This document shows, piece after piece, positions 9,644-18,217 of a DNA stretch of 38,491 bases (position 1 is the first letter of the stretch; each line of letters starts with the position of its first letter). The stretch comes from Ruegeria sp. GTDB taxonomy: Bacteria; Pseudomonadota; Alphaproteobacteria; Rhodobacterales; Rhodobacteraceae. Made by a program: the position numbers and the translations under genes. A model generated the notes under the pieces. The model did no database searches and was not told the DNA's origin. It worked only from the letters and a program-made list of their open reading frames with translations. The stretch is taken from contig NZ_JALCBM010000002.1 in assembly GCF_028066395.1 (NCBI RefSeq), positions 59,421-97,911 of the forward strand, read 5' to 3'.

Positions 9644-11692
9644 ATGACCACCGATCCTCTTGTCGTCTTTACCCCCTCGGGCAAACGCGGGCATTTTCCC
9701 GTGGGGACTCCGATCCTGACCGCTGCGCGCCAGCTTGGGGTCGATCTGGATTCGGTCTGCGGCGGGCGCGGTATCTGCTCGAAATGCCAGATCACCCCCA
9801 GCTATGGCGAGTTTCCCAAGCATGGCGTCACCGTATCCGAGGACGCGCTGAGCGAATGGAACGCGGTCGAGCAGCGCTATGACGACAAGCGCGGGCTGAA
9901 ACCGGGCCGCCGTCTGGGCTGTCAGGCCTCGGTACAGGGCGATGTGGTGATCGACGTGCCGCCCGAAAGTCAGGTCCACCGTCAGGTCGTCCGCAAGGCC
10001 GCTGCCGCCCGTGCCATCACCATGGACCCGGCCACGCGGCTGTATTTTGTCGTGGTGGAGGAGCCCGACATGCACTCGCCCACCGGCGATCTGGAACGTC
10101 TGGAACGCGCCCTGCGCGAGCAATGGAAGATCGAGGCCGTCACCGCCGATCTGTCGCTGATGTCCAAGCTGCAGCCCGTCCTGCGCAAGGGCAAGTGGGA
10201 GGTCACCGTGGCCGTCCACAAAGGCCACAAGGACAGCGTCGCGCGCGTCGTGGAAATCTGGCCCGGTCTGCATGAACAGGGGCTGTATGGTCTGGCCATC
10301 GACCTCGGCTCGACCACCATCGCCGCGCATCTGACCGATCTGGAAACCGGTGAGGTCAAGGCATCCTCGGGCCTGATGAACCCGCAGATCCGGTTCGGCG
10401 AGGACCTGATGAGCCGGGTGTCCTATTCGATGATGAACCCCGGCGGCGACAAGGAAATGACCAAGGCGGTGCGCGAGGCGATCAACGACCTGGCCACCTC
10501 AATCGCCGAAGAGGCCGGGATCGATGCGGCGCTGATTGTCGAGACGGTGTTTGTCTGCAACCCGGTCATGCACCACCTGCTACTGGGTCTGGACCCGGTT
10601 GAGCTGGGTCAGGCCCCGTTTGCGCTGGCGACCTCGGAATCCATGTCTCTGCCCGCGCGTGAGATGGACCTGACCACCATGAACCCGCGCGCGCAGGTCT
10701 ATATCCTGCCCTGCATCGCCGGCCATGTGGGCGCTGACTGCGCCGCCGTGGCGCTGTCCGAGGAACCGGGCAAATCCGAAGACCTCGTGCTGATCGTGGA
10801 CGTGGGCACCAACGCGGAAATCCTGCTGGGCAACACCAGCCGCGTGCTGGCCTGCTCCTCGCCCACCGGCCCGGCCTTTGAGGGCGCGCAGATCAGTTCC
10901 GGCCAGCGCGCCGCGCCCGGCGCCATCGAACGGATCGAGATCGACCCGGTCACCAAGGAACCCCGCTTCCGCATCATCGGGTCCGAGAAATGGTCCGACG
11001 AAGACGGCTTCGATCAGGACATCGCCACCACCGGCATCACCGGCATCTGCGGCTCGGGCATTATCGAGGCCGTGGCCGAGATGCGCATCGCCGGGCTGCT
11101 GGATGAAAGCGGCCTGATCGGTTCGGCCGCACAAACCGGCACGGCGCGGTCCATCCCCGAAGGCCGCACCCACGCCTATCTGATCCACGATGCCAGCGCC
11201 GAGGGCGGCCCGCGCATCACCGTCACCCAGGGCGACATCCGCGCCATCCAACTGGCCAAATCCGCGCTTTACGCCGGTGCTCGCCTGCTGATGGACGAGA
11301 TGGAGGTCGACAAGGTCGACCGTGTGGTGCTGGCCGGGGCGTTCGGGGCCCATATCTCGACCAAACACGCGATGGTTCTGGGCATGATCCCCGATGCGCC
11401 GCTTGAAAAGGTCTCCAGCGCGGGCAATGCCGCCGGAACCGGCGCGCGGATTGCGCTGTGCAACATCGGATCACGGGCCGAGATCGAACGTGTCGTGCGC
11501 GAGATCACCAAGATCGAAACCGCCATCGAGCCCAAGTTCCAGGACCATTTCGTCGCCGCCAACGCGATCCCGCACAAAACCGACCCGTTCCCGGAACTGG
11601 CACAGGTGGTCACCCTGCCCGCGCCCAGCTTCAACACCGGCGGGGCCGAGGCCGAATCGGGCGGCGGCCGCCGCCGCCGTCGTCGGGGTTGA
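9644..11692 (+). CDS. RamA-like corrinoid reactivation protein (2Fe-2S, DUF4445)
   Basis: This 682-residue protein is of the RACo/RamA type, which uses ATP to drive re-reduction of accidentally oxidised Co(II) corrinoid in methyltransferase systems. The N-terminal ferredoxin-like domain has a 2Fe-2S set C39, C45, C48 (CGGRGICSKC) and C93 (LGCQ). A middle domain leads to an ASKHA-fold ATPase from about residue 219 (AIDLGSTTIAAHL, VDVGTNAEILLG, GICGSGIIEA, VLAGAFGAH). The extreme C-terminus is GGGRRRRRRG, an unusual basic tail. The start ATG 9644 has an AAGG upstream. It is divergent from guaB, with a methyl-THF:corrinoid methyltransferase operon 2 kb away. In roseobacters such proteins are known to support split, cobalamin-dependent methionine synthase; that role is inferred here. 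Confidence 0.88.
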   Translation: MTTDPLVVFTPSGKRGHFPVGTPILTAARQLGVDLDSVCGGRGICSKCQITPSYGEFPKHGVTVSEDALSEWNAVEQRYDDKRGLKPGRRLGCQASVQGDVVIDVPPESQVHRQVVRKAAAARAITMDPATRLYFVVVEEPDMHSPTGDLERLERALREQWKIEAVTADLSLMSKLQPVLRKGKWEVTVAVHKGHKDSVARVVEIWPGLHEQGLYGLAIDLGSTTIAAHLTDLETGEVKASSGLMNPQIRFGEDLMSRVSYSMMNPGGDKEMTKAVREAINDLATSIAEEAGIDAALIVETVFVCNPVMHHLLLGLDPVELGQAPFALATSESMSLPAREMDLTTMNPRAQVYILPCIAGHVGADCAAVALSEEPGKSEDLVLIVDVGTNAEILLGNTSRVLACSSPTGPAFEGAQISSGQRAAPGAIERIEIDPVTKEPRFRIIGSEKWSDEDGFDQDIATTGITGICGSGIIEAVAEMRIAGLLDESGLIGSAAQTGTARSIPEGRTHAYLIHDASAEGGPRITVTQGDIRAIQLAKSALYAGARLLMDEMEVDKVDRVVLAGAFGAHISTKHAMVLGMIPDAPLEKVSSAGNAAGTGARIALCNIGSRAEIERVVREITKIETAIEPKFQDHFVAANAIPHKTDPFPELAQVVTLPAPSFNTGGAEAESGGGRRRRRRG

Positions 11693-11694
11693 TC

Positions 11695-12377
11695 CTAGAA
11701 CAGAACCGAGGCCACGACTCGGAGCGTCAGACCGGGTCGTGACAGCCACAAGGGGCGCAGATCGGCGGGCTGGCCGTTGATGATCGTGGCCTCAACGTCC
11801 AGATGATCCAGTTGTTCGGGCGGTGTTTCCATCGGGTTTCCCGAGAGGATGGTGAAATCAGCCCGCTGACCGGGCGCGATTTCCCCGAAACGCCCGCCCT
11901 GCCCCAATTGGATCGCCGCATTTGCGGTCATCGCCGTCAAGGCATCCCCAACCGACAAGCCTTGATCCGGGGCAAAACCTTTCCGTCAGGGCCCAACCGC
12001 GTGACAGCGGTTTTCAACGTCGTCATGGGCTGCAAAGGCGTGGCCGGGTGATCACCAGGAAAACTCACCACCGCGCCCAGCAAGGCGCTGGCGATGGGAT
12101 GGGTGTGCGGTTCGACCAATCCGGGCAACACGGTTTTGCCCGGAAACTCAACGCGTGAAACGGTGCCATCCGCATCCAGTTTCAATGCCGTCCCGACCGC
12201 GACGACCTCTCCGCCATCGACCAGCACGGCGTTTGCATTGATCACGCCCGGTGACCAGACCTGATCCGCGACGACAAGGTAGCGGTCAGGATACCGCTCG
12301 GGGCGCGCGACCCAGAACCAGGCAGCGGCCAGAAAAACGATTAGAGCAAGAAAATACTTTAGAAATTTCAAAAACAA
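11695..12377 (-). pseudogene. Amidohydrolase remnant with internal deletion and frameshift
   Basis: The first fragment (12377 down to 11937) begins with a membrane anchor (MFLKFLKYFLALIVFLAAAW), followed by the amidohydrolase entrance PGKTVLPGLVEPHTHP with the metal-binding HxH. The second fragment (about 11990 down to 11695) is a typical amidohydrolase C-terminus, SVGDALTAMTANAA then GEIAPGQRADFTILSGNP, in a different reading frame. Intact YtcJ-like relatives have about 550-600 residues, so roughly 350 residues of the barrel are missing. Neither piece could hold a working active site. The two pieces overlap near 11940-11990, where the frame is lost. It ends 2 nt from the convergent RamA-like gene. 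Sequencing error cannot explain a deletion of this size. Confidence 0.8.
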
Positions 12378-12481
12378 ACACTCTCCAACGTGGCAAAGGT
12401 TAGGAAATGGCGTTTCAGCCTGCCCAGCCTGACATCACGTCACAAGAGGTGGATTGGTCAGATGGCTTTGTTGGGGAAATC

Positions 12482-12555
12482 TGGAGCGGGTAGCGGGAAT
12501 CGAACCCGCGCGTTCAGCTTGGGAAGCTGACAGGCTACCATTACATCATACCCGC
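12482..12555 (-). tRNA. tRNA-Gly (anticodon CCC)
   Basis: The minus strand folds into a full cloverleaf. The acceptor stem is GCGGGTA/TACCCGC with an encoded CCA, the anticodon stem TCAGC/GCTGA encloses loop TTCCCAA (anticodon CCC), and the T arm contains GGTTCGATTCC. It lies 44 nt downstream of ppk2 on the same strand. Confidence 0.95.
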
Positions 12556-12599
12556 CGCGCCCTCTGGATACCCTGCCCTTTTCCGGGGTTCAAGCGGGT

Positions 12600-13424
12600 T
12601 CAGTCGGTCCGGGCGCGCAAACTGTCGATCAATGCCTGATCCACGTCCAGCACGCGCCCGGCCGCATCCAGCGTCTTGTGATCCAGATGCTGCGGGTTCA
12701 GGTCAACCCCCACCGAAAACGCATCAACAATCGCCGACATCGCCTTGATACGGGCGTATTTCTTGTTGTTGGCCGGGATCACATGCCAGGGCGCGATCTC
12801 GGTCGAGGTCTGGGTCAGCATCTCATCCACGGCCTCTTCGGTCTGACCCCATTTCTCGCGGTTTCGAAAATCCTCGTAGGTCAGTTTCCAGCGTTTCGTC
12901 GGATTGCGCAGCCGTTCGGTAAAGCGCGCCATCTGTTCTTCGGGCGAGATGTGGAAGAACAGTTTGACGATCCGCGTGCCGTCATCGACCAGCATCCGTT
13001 CAAAATCGTTGATCTCGCGATAGGCCGCGCGCCAGCGGGCCTCGGGCGTCAGCTGTTCGACCCTTTCCACCAGCACACGCCCGTACCAGCTGCGGTCAAA
13101 GGCCGAGATCGCGCCCGCAGGTGGCAGCCTTTCCCAGAAACGCAGCAGGTAATGACGGCTGAGGTAATAGTTGCGTGGCGCGCCAATGGGCCAGACCTTG
13201 AAACTGCGCGGGTCCAGGGCCTGGCTGATGCGGCGGATCGTGCCGCCCTTGCCCGCCGCGTCCCAGCCTTCGAACACCAGCACCCCTTTGAGGCCGTGAA
13301 ACAGGAACGCCTGCTGGATCAGTGCCAATTGGGCCTGCAGATCGGCAAGCTGTTCCAGATAGGCGCGCTTGCCCAGTCGGTGCGACAGATCGGCATCCGC
13401 CAGTTTCGGAGGGGTTTGGGTCAT
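12600..13424 (-). CDS. ppk2: Polyphosphate kinase 2 family protein
   Basis: PPK2 enzymes transfer phosphate between polyphosphate and nucleotides. The 274-residue protein is a single PPK2 domain: Walker A GWDAAGKG at residues 53-60, the Walker B-like FDRSWYGR around D110, and the lid region with RFTERLRNPTKRWKL. The length and single domain fit class I, most often used to make GTP or ATP from polyP, but substrate preference cannot be read from sequence. ATG 13424 (MTQTPPK) has an AGGTG upstream; the longer open frame would run through the terminator upstream and is rejected. It lies 118 nt downstream of the methyltransferase operon, behind a strong terminator, so it is probably transcribed separately. 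A polyP-degrading Ppx is encoded 2.7 kb away. Confidence 0.92.
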   Translation of the reverse strand: MTQTPPKLADADLSHRLGKRAYLEQLADLQAQLALIQQAFLFHGLKGVLVFEGWDAAGKGGTIRRISQALDPRSFKVWPIGAPRNYYLSRHYLLRFWERLPPAGAISAFDRSWYGRVLVERVEQLTPEARWRAAYREINDFERMLVDDGTRIVKLFFHISPEEQMARFTERLRNPTKRWKLTYEDFRNREKWGQTEEAVDEMLTQTSTEIAPWHVIPANNKKYARIKAMSAIVDAFSVGVDLNPQHLDHKTLDAAGRVLDVDQALIDSLRARTD

Positions 13425-13493
13425 CGGCGCACCTGTTCTTCTGCAACAGGCACAGTTTTGCGACGCAGACTCCGAAGCACAATGATCCGCATC

Positions 13494-13523
13494 AAAAAAG
13501 GCCGGGCAAGCGGCCCGGCCTTT
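13494..13523 (-). terminator. Rho-independent terminator of the C1 operon
   Basis: AAAGGCCGGGC (13497-13507) and GCCCGGCCTTT (13513-13523) form a perfect 11-bp stem with a 5-nt loop. On the minus strand it is followed by a run of six T. It lies 20 nt past the methyltransferase stop, a clear intrinsic terminator. Confidence 0.93.
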
Positions 13524-13542
13524 GTGCAATCTATGGCGCGGT

Positions 13543-14604
13543 TCAGGCGCGGCGGCGGCGTCCCCCACCGCGACGGCCACCGGCGGCACCGGCAGCGCCC
13601 GCCTCATCCGGGGCTTTGTTGAATCGAATCCACTCGCCGCCATGGGCGTCGTTGTTGGTCAGCAGGTTGGCGGCGCGGATGGCCTCCATTTCCTTGCCCG
13701 CGCGCGGCTTGGTCGAGCCCAGACCGAACATCTGCACGAACGCCTCATCATCCATGCCTTCAGGCAGGATGATCCCGGCGGTGGCGACGGCCTCTTTCTT
13801 CTCGGCGATTTTCTTTTGCGTCACCGGCAAGGCGACCGGGTTCATGATCGCCGAGGTCATGCCAGCGCCCATCGCCATCGGCAGGAAGGCGTTGTTGATG
13901 CCGTGACGGTTCGGCAGACCGAACGAGATGTTGGACGCACCACAGGTGGTGTTCACGCCCAGTTCCTCGCGCAGACGACGGACCAGAGCGAACACCTGCT
14001 GCCCGGCGGTTGCCATCGCGCCGATGGGCATGACCAGCGGGTCAACCACGATGTCATGGGCCGGGATGCCGTGATCGGCTGCGCGTTCCACGATGGTCTT
14101 GGCGACGGCAAAGCGCACATCGGGGTCTTCCGAGATACCCGTGTCGTCATTCGAGATCGCAACAACCGGCACGTTGTATTTCTTGACCAGCGGCAGCACC
14201 ATTTCCAGACGCTCTTCTTCGCCGGTGACCGAGTTCAGCAGCGGGCGGCCTTCGGCTGCGGCCAGACCGGCCTCCAAAGCACCGGGAACCGACGAGTCGA
14301 TGCACAGCGGCACATCGACCAGACCCTGCACCAGCTCGACGATTTTGGTCATCAGCGGCGGCTCGGTCTCGTTCGGGTTGGGGTTCGAGTTGTAGACAAC
14401 GCCCGCGTTGATATCCAGAACCGTGGCCCCGGCGGCAACCTGCGCCAGCGCGTCTTTCTCGACGGTCGAGAAATCGCCCGCCTCAAGCTCGGCAGCCAGT
14501 TTCTTGCGGCCCGTCGGGTTGATCCGTTCCCCGATGACGCAGAACGGTTCGTCAAAGCCCAGAACGGCGGTTTTTGTTTTTGATTCGACGACTGTACGGG
14601 TCAT
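13543..14604 (-). CDS. Methyltetrahydrofolate:corrinoid methyltransferase
   Basis: This 353-residue protein is a pterin-binding (DHPS-like) TIM barrel of the MtvB/AcsE/MetH-middle-domain type, which moves the methyl group of methyl-THF to Co(I) corrinoid. Visible signatures are VIGERINPTGRKKL, ATVLDINAG, PLCIDSS and CGASNISFGLPNR. It lacks the cobalamin and homocysteine domains of a full MetH, so it must work with a separate corrinoid protein, which is not in this window. The C-terminus ends in an Arg/Gly tail (GGRRGGGRRRRA), like the RamA-like protein. It starts 9 nt after the MTHFR-like gene and ends at a strong terminator, so it is the last gene of the operon. The most likely role is a split methionine synthase; demethylation of a methylated substrate is the alternative. 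Confidence 0.88.
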   Translation of the reverse strand: MTRTVVESKTKTAVLGFDEPFCVIGERINPTGRKKLAAELEAGDFSTVEKDALAQVAAGATVLDINAGVVYNSNPNPNETEPPLMTKIVELVQGLVDVPLCIDSSVPGALEAGLAAAEGRPLLNSVTGEEERLEMVLPLVKKYNVPVVAISNDDTGISEDPDVRFAVAKTIVERAADHGIPAHDIVVDPLVMPIGAMATAGQQVFALVRRLREELGVNTTCGASNISFGLPNRHGINNAFLPMAMGAGMTSAIMNPVALPVTQKKIAEKKEAVATAGIILPEGMDDEAFVQMFGLGSTKPRAGKEMEAIRAANLLTNNDAHGGEWIRFNKAPDEAGAAGAAGGRRGGGRRRRA

Positions 14605-14613
14605 GTCCGGTCC

Positions 14614-15540
14614 TTAGGAGTTTACGGGCTTTGCCGAAGCGCCGCCATTGTTGATGGCCCAGTTGGCATTGGTCTTGATGCCGCCAAGCGGGAAGAAGTG
14701 TACATTGGTGATGTTGAAATCCGGGTTGGCGGCCTTGTGTTCGGCCAGTTCGGTCAGAACATCGGTCGGCTCATAGGGCAGCAGCAGCTTGGACACATCC
14801 ATGGCGCGTTTCTGCAGAACCTTCAGCGAGGGGCCGACACCGCAGGCGATGGCGAATTTGATCAGCGTCTGCAGCTTGGCCGGACCCGCGATGCCGATAT
14901 GGATCGGCAGATCGATACCGGCCTCTTTCAGGCTGTCCGCCCATGCGATGATCGGCTTGGCGTCGAACGCGAACTGCGTGGCCAGCGCCATTTCCGCATC
15001 GGTGGTTTCGTTGAACTTCTGCTTCCAGCGCAGCGCCTCGTCCACGTTTTTGGTCGAGCCGTCGGGGTCGATATCCTTGTTGCCCTCGGGGTGGCCTGCC
15101 ACGTGCAGACGCTTGAAGCCCGCCTTGTCGAACAGACCGGATTCCATCAGTTGCATGGAGCTGTCGAAATCGCCATGGGGTTTGTCCACGCCACCGGCCA
15201 GCAGCAGCGCCTGATCAACGCCCGCCTCGCCCTGATACATGGAGATCCAGTTCTGCAGCGTCGCGGCATCTTTGATGATGCGCGCCGGGAAATGCGGCAT
15301 GACCGGATAGCCTTCGGCGGCGATGCGCTTGGCGGTCTTGACCATGTCCTCGATGGGCGTGCCCTCGATATGGGCGATGTAGACGCGGGTGCCTTCGGGC
15401 AGCAGCGCGCGGAAATCCTCGACCTTTTCGGCGGTGCGGGGCATCACCTCGATCGAATAGCCCTGCAAAAAGGCTTCGACGGTCGGATTCACCGGGCCGT
15501 TGTCGGCCGCATCACGTTTCTTGAAGTTCAGCAAAGCCAT
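14614..15540 (-). CDS. Methylenetetrahydrofolate reductase-family protein
   Basis: This 308-residue protein resembles the alphaproteobacterial MTHFR-family branch found next to corrinoid methyltransferases. It would reduce methylene-THF to methyl-THF using a flavin. Segments consistent with the barrel are PRTAEKVEDFRALLP, YIAHIEGTP, ALLLAGGVDKPHGDFDSSM, KRLHVAGHPEGN and PIHIGIAGPAKLQTL. It is clearly diverged from the E. coli MetF type. ATG 15540 (MALLNFKK) is preceded by GGGAGG. It starts 26 nt after the PF13769 protein and 9 nt before the methyltransferase, so the three form an operon. The position supplies methyl-THF directly to the following enzyme. Confidence 0.85.
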   Translation of the reverse strand: MALLNFKKRDAADNGPVNPTVEAFLQGYSIEVMPRTAEKVEDFRALLPEGTRVYIAHIEGTPIEDMVKTAKRIAAEGYPVMPHFPARIIKDAATLQNWISMYQGEAGVDQALLLAGGVDKPHGDFDSSMQLMESGLFDKAGFKRLHVAGHPEGNKDIDPDGSTKNVDEALRWKQKFNETTDAEMALATQFAFDAKPIIAWADSLKEAGIDLPIHIGIAGPAKLQTLIKFAIACGVGPSLKVLQKRAMDVSKLLLPYEPTDVLTELAEHKAANPDFNITNVHFFPLGGIKTNANWAINNGGASAKPVNS

Positions 15541-15566
15541 TGCGGCCTCCCATAGCTGTCGCGGGC

Positions 15567-15863
15567 TCATGCCCAACCGTCATTGGCGATCAGGGTCTTG
15601 ATCCGGTCCTGATCGTATTCCGTTTCCAGACGCACGGCCTCGGCCTCGGCGATTTCCGAGGGGTCGCCCTCAACCGCAAAAGGCTCGGCCTTGCGCCATT
15701 CGGCCAGATAGGCATCACTGTCCTTGGCGTTCACCTTCATCGCGGCCCGGTCGATGGCTTGTTCGAACCGTTCCTCCAACTGCCGTTTTGCGCCGCGCCG
15801 GCCCTTGCCGACGATGACTTGGGCGGGAATGTCGCGCCAGTAAACGATGGTGACGTCAGGCAT
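15567..15863 (-). CDS. Small PF13769 ('virulence factor') domain protein
   Basis: This 98-residue protein starts MPDVTIVYWRDIPAQVIVG and belongs to the family named virulence factor (PF13769), whose real function is unknown. It has no signal peptide or membrane helix. A strong Shine-Dalgarno (TTAGGAGGAAT) precedes ATG 15863. It is the first gene of the operon with the MTHFR-like and corrinoid methyltransferase genes, which points to a role in C1/cobalamin methyl transfer rather than virulence. The charged segment RGAKRQLEERFEQAIDRAA is probably helical and could mediate protein contacts. I name only the family; the role is an inference from context. Confidence 0.82.
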   Translation of the reverse strand: MPDVTIVYWRDIPAQVIVGKGRRGAKRQLEERFEQAIDRAAMKVNAKDSDAYLAEWRKAEPFAVEGDPSEIAEAEAVRLETEYDQDRIKTLIANDGWA

Positions 15864-16103
15864 TGCCGTGATTCCTCCTAACCAGATGAGCCGGTTCTAA
15901 ACTTCTATCCACACGCGGGTCGGTCGGATTTCGACACCCGACGCATTTGCAGCGACGTTTTTGACCACGATGGCATACCGCGCTTTTATCCGACCCCGCC
16001 GCAAAGCTGCACATCAAAATCCTCATGACCTTAATGAGCGTCTTGCGTGATCGAAGTGGCCGACCTATGGTCGGGGTAACTCGAAAATCGGAGGGCGTTG
16101 AAG

Positions 16104-17216
16104 ATGGCGCCCAAGCGTCCCAAAGGTGCGGGCGCGTTCCCGAAAGCGGTCGAAAGCCCCGCGCCGGCAAGACCCGATCCGGATGCATTATATGCGGCAC
16201 TGGATCTGGGGACAAATAGCTGCCGCATGTTGATAGCCCAGCCCAAGGGCAGCGGGTTCCATGTGGTGGATAGCTTCTCCAAATCGGTGCAGTTGGGCGC
16301 CGGTCTGGAACGCACCGGACGGCTGTCGCGGGCGTCGATGGCACGCACCGTGCAGGCGCTGCGCATCTGTCAGCAAAAGCTGAAACGCAACAAGGTCCGA
16401 CGCATGCGTCTGGTCGCAACCGAGGCGTGTCGGCGCGCCAAGAATTCGCGCGATTTCATCCGGCAGGTGAAACGCGAGACCGGCCTGACGCTTGAGATCA
16501 TCCAGCCCGAGGAAGAGGCGCGTCTGGCCGTCATCTCCTGCGCCCCTCTGGTGTCGACCAAGACGGATCAATTGCTGGTGGTGGATATCGGTGGCGGCTC
16601 GACCGAGTTGGTGTGGATCGACATCTCATCCGTGCCGCGCCGGGATCGTCCGGCAGCCATAATGCGGCTGCATAACGGGTTTCACACCAGTGACAGCCCG
16701 TTTCCGGCAGCCAAGGTGGTGGATTGGATCAGCGTTCCGCTGGGCGTGGCCACCCTGCGTGATCAGTTCAACGATGTGGAAGACGATTCCGCCCGTTTCG
16801 CGCTGATGAGCTGGTTTTTCGAGGAAAATCTGGCCGATTTCGCCCCCTATAAGGACGAACAGGCGCGCGCCGGGTTTCAGATCGTCGGCACCAGCGGCAC
16901 GGTGACCACCGTGGCGGCCTCGCATCTGGGGCTGAAACGCTATGACCGGACCAAGGTCGACGGTCTGCGCATGACCAGCGATCAGATTGACAAAGTGATA
17001 CGAGGGTATCTAGAACTCGGCCCTCAGGGTCGCCGCCGTGATCCCCGCATTGGGGATGACCGGCAGGCGCTGATCATGTCCGGCTCGGCCATTTTGCAGG
17101 CATTGCTGCGCTGCTGGCCCACCGACCGCCTTTCCGTGGCGGATCGGGGGCTGCGCGAAGGTCTGCTTTATGCGCAGATGAGCGCGGATGGCGTATTGGA
17201 AGACGGACCATTCTGA
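16104..17216 (+). CDS. ppx: Exopolyphosphatase / GppA-type phosphatase
   Basis: This 370-residue ASKHA-fold protein is of the Ppx/GppA family, which removes terminal phosphate from polyphosphate or hydrolyses pppGpp. The phosphate-1 motif is [15 protein letters not shown] (about residues 31-45) and the second ATPase motif is [14 protein letters not shown]. It lacks the C-terminal helical extension of E. coli Ppx, so it is of the short form. ATG 16104 has GGAGG nine nucleotides upstream; a TTG at 16098 is too close to that site. The stop overlaps the rlmE start (TGATG), so the two are translationally coupled. PolyP and pppGpp activities cannot be told apart by sequence. Confidence 0.88.
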   Translation: MAPKRPKGAGAFPKAVESPAPARPDPDALYAALDLGTNSCRMLIAQPKGSGFHVVDSFSKSVQLGAGLERTGRLSRASMARTVQALRICQQKLKRNKVRRMRLVATEACRRAKNSRDFIRQVKRETGLTLEIIQPEEEARLAVISCAPLVSTKTDQLLVVDIGGGSTELVWIDISSVPRRDRPAAIMRLHNGFHTSDSPFPAAKVVDWISVPLGVATLRDQFNDVEDDSARFALMSWFFEENLADFAPYKDEQARAGFQIVGTSGTVTTVAASHLGLKRYDRTKVDGLRMTSDQIDKVIRGYLELGPQGRRRDPRIGDDRQALIMSGSAILQALLRCWPTDRLSVADRGLREGLLYAQMSADGVLEDGPF

Positions 17217-17932
17217 TGGCAAAGACACCGACCGGCAAAAACAACTCGGGCCGCGGACAGCGCGACCTGAAGGTCAAGGTCAAGACCGCGCGCGGGCGCA
17301 AGCTCAGCTCGACCCGCTGGCTTGAGCGGCAGTTGAACGACCCCTATGTCAAACGCGCGAATGCCGAAGGGTATCGCGGGCGCGCGGCGTTCAAGATACT
17401 GGAGCTGGACGATAAGTTCCGCTTTCTGGTGCCAGGCGCGCGGGTGGTCGATCTGGGCTGCGCCCCGGGCGGCTGGCTGCAGGTGGCGGTGCAGCGCGTG
17501 AATGCGCTGGGCGAGAAAAGCGGCAAACGGATCGGCACCATTCTGGGCGTTGACCTGCAAGAGGTCGAACCGGTTGCGGGTGCCGAAACCCACGTGCTGG
17601 ATTTCATGGAAGATGACGCCGATCAAAAGGTCAAGGATTGGCTGGGTGGCAAGGCGGATGTGGTGATGTCGGACATGGCCGCCGCATCCTCGGGCCACAA
17701 GCAGACCGACCATCTGCGGATCATGGCACTGTGCGAAACCGCCGCTTACTTTGCCTTTGACGTGCTGGAAGAAGGCGGAACCTTCGTCGCCAAGGTACTG
17801 GCCGGAGGGGCCGAGGGCGATCTGCAGAAGCTGTTGAAGCAGAAATTCACCAAAGTGGCCAATGTGAAACCACCCGCGTCGCGGTCTGACAGTTCCGAGA
17901 AATTCGTGGTGGCCACCGGGTTCCGGGGTTAA
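17216..17932 (+). CDS. rlmE: 23S rRNA 2'-O-methyltransferase RlmE (FtsJ)
   Basis: RlmE methylates the 2'-O of a uridine in the peptidyl-transferase A loop of 23S rRNA. The 238-residue protein has a basic N-terminal tail, then the FtsJ fold: [14 protein letters not shown] (first catalytic Lys, K60), SAM motif [26 protein letters not shown] (catalytic Asp near 152), [13 protein letters not shown] (second Lys near 191), and [13 protein letters not shown] (Glu near 228). The K-D-K-E tetrad is complete. The start ATG 17216 overlaps the ppx stop. It converges on the small unknown gene with only 3 nt between stops. Confidence 0.95.
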   Translation: MAKTPTGKNNSGRGQRDLKVKVKTARGRKLSSTRWLERQLNDPYVKRANAEGYRGRAAFKILELDDKFRFLVPGARVVDLGCAPGGWLQVAVQRVNALGEKSGKRIGTILGVDLQEVEPVAGAETHVLDFMEDDADQKVKDWLGGKADVVMSDMAAASSGHKQTDHLRIMALCETAAYFAFDVLEEGGTFVAKVLAGGAEGDLQKLLKQKFTKVANVKPPASRSDSSEKFVVATGFRG

Positions 17933-17935
17933 GCA

Positions 17936-18130
17936 TCAATCCAGATCAAACTTGCCGTCGATGATGCGCTGCTTGCGCAAGGACGCTGTAGCGGTGCCTT
18001 GTATCAGCAGGGCCTCTCCGTGACTGACATAGGTGGTTTTCTTCGACCGCAACTCGGCAATGCGCTGATCCAGCGTGGTTTTGCGTAGGCCCGCAAGGGG
18101 TTTGATCTTGGTTGGAAAACGTAACGACAT
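17936..18130 (-). CDS. Small conserved-looking hypothetical protein
   Basis: I do not recognise this 64-residue protein. From ATG 18130 (MSLRFPTKIKPLAGLRKTTLDQRIAEL) it is basic and mostly predicted helical, with no signal peptide or membrane segment. An AGGTG lies just upstream of the start, and codon use matches its neighbours, so it is probably real. A start at 18193 would add 21 residues, but without a ribosome site. It sits alone between convergent rlmE and the nested inverted repeat. The charge and helical heptads would fit a small RNA- or protein-binding factor, but that is speculation. Confidence 0.55.
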   Translation of the reverse strand: MSLRFPTKIKPLAGLRKTTLDQRIAELRSKKTTYVSHGEALLIQGTATASLRKQRIIDGKFDLD

Positions 18131-18217
18131 GGGGCACCTAAAAACATCGATGCCCCTCACATATCCGTGAAATTTGCCGGGAACATGGCGCAATTCGGCC
18201 TGTTCGGTGCCGATTGC

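Noticed and set aside
15864-16103. Cobalamin or SAM riboswitch in the leader of the C1 operon
   Set aside because: I looked for conserved cobalamin-riboswitch and SAM-type segments on the minus strand and saw none; only short hairpins (for example CCGACC-TAT-GGTCGG at 16060-16074). A covariance-model search would be decisive.
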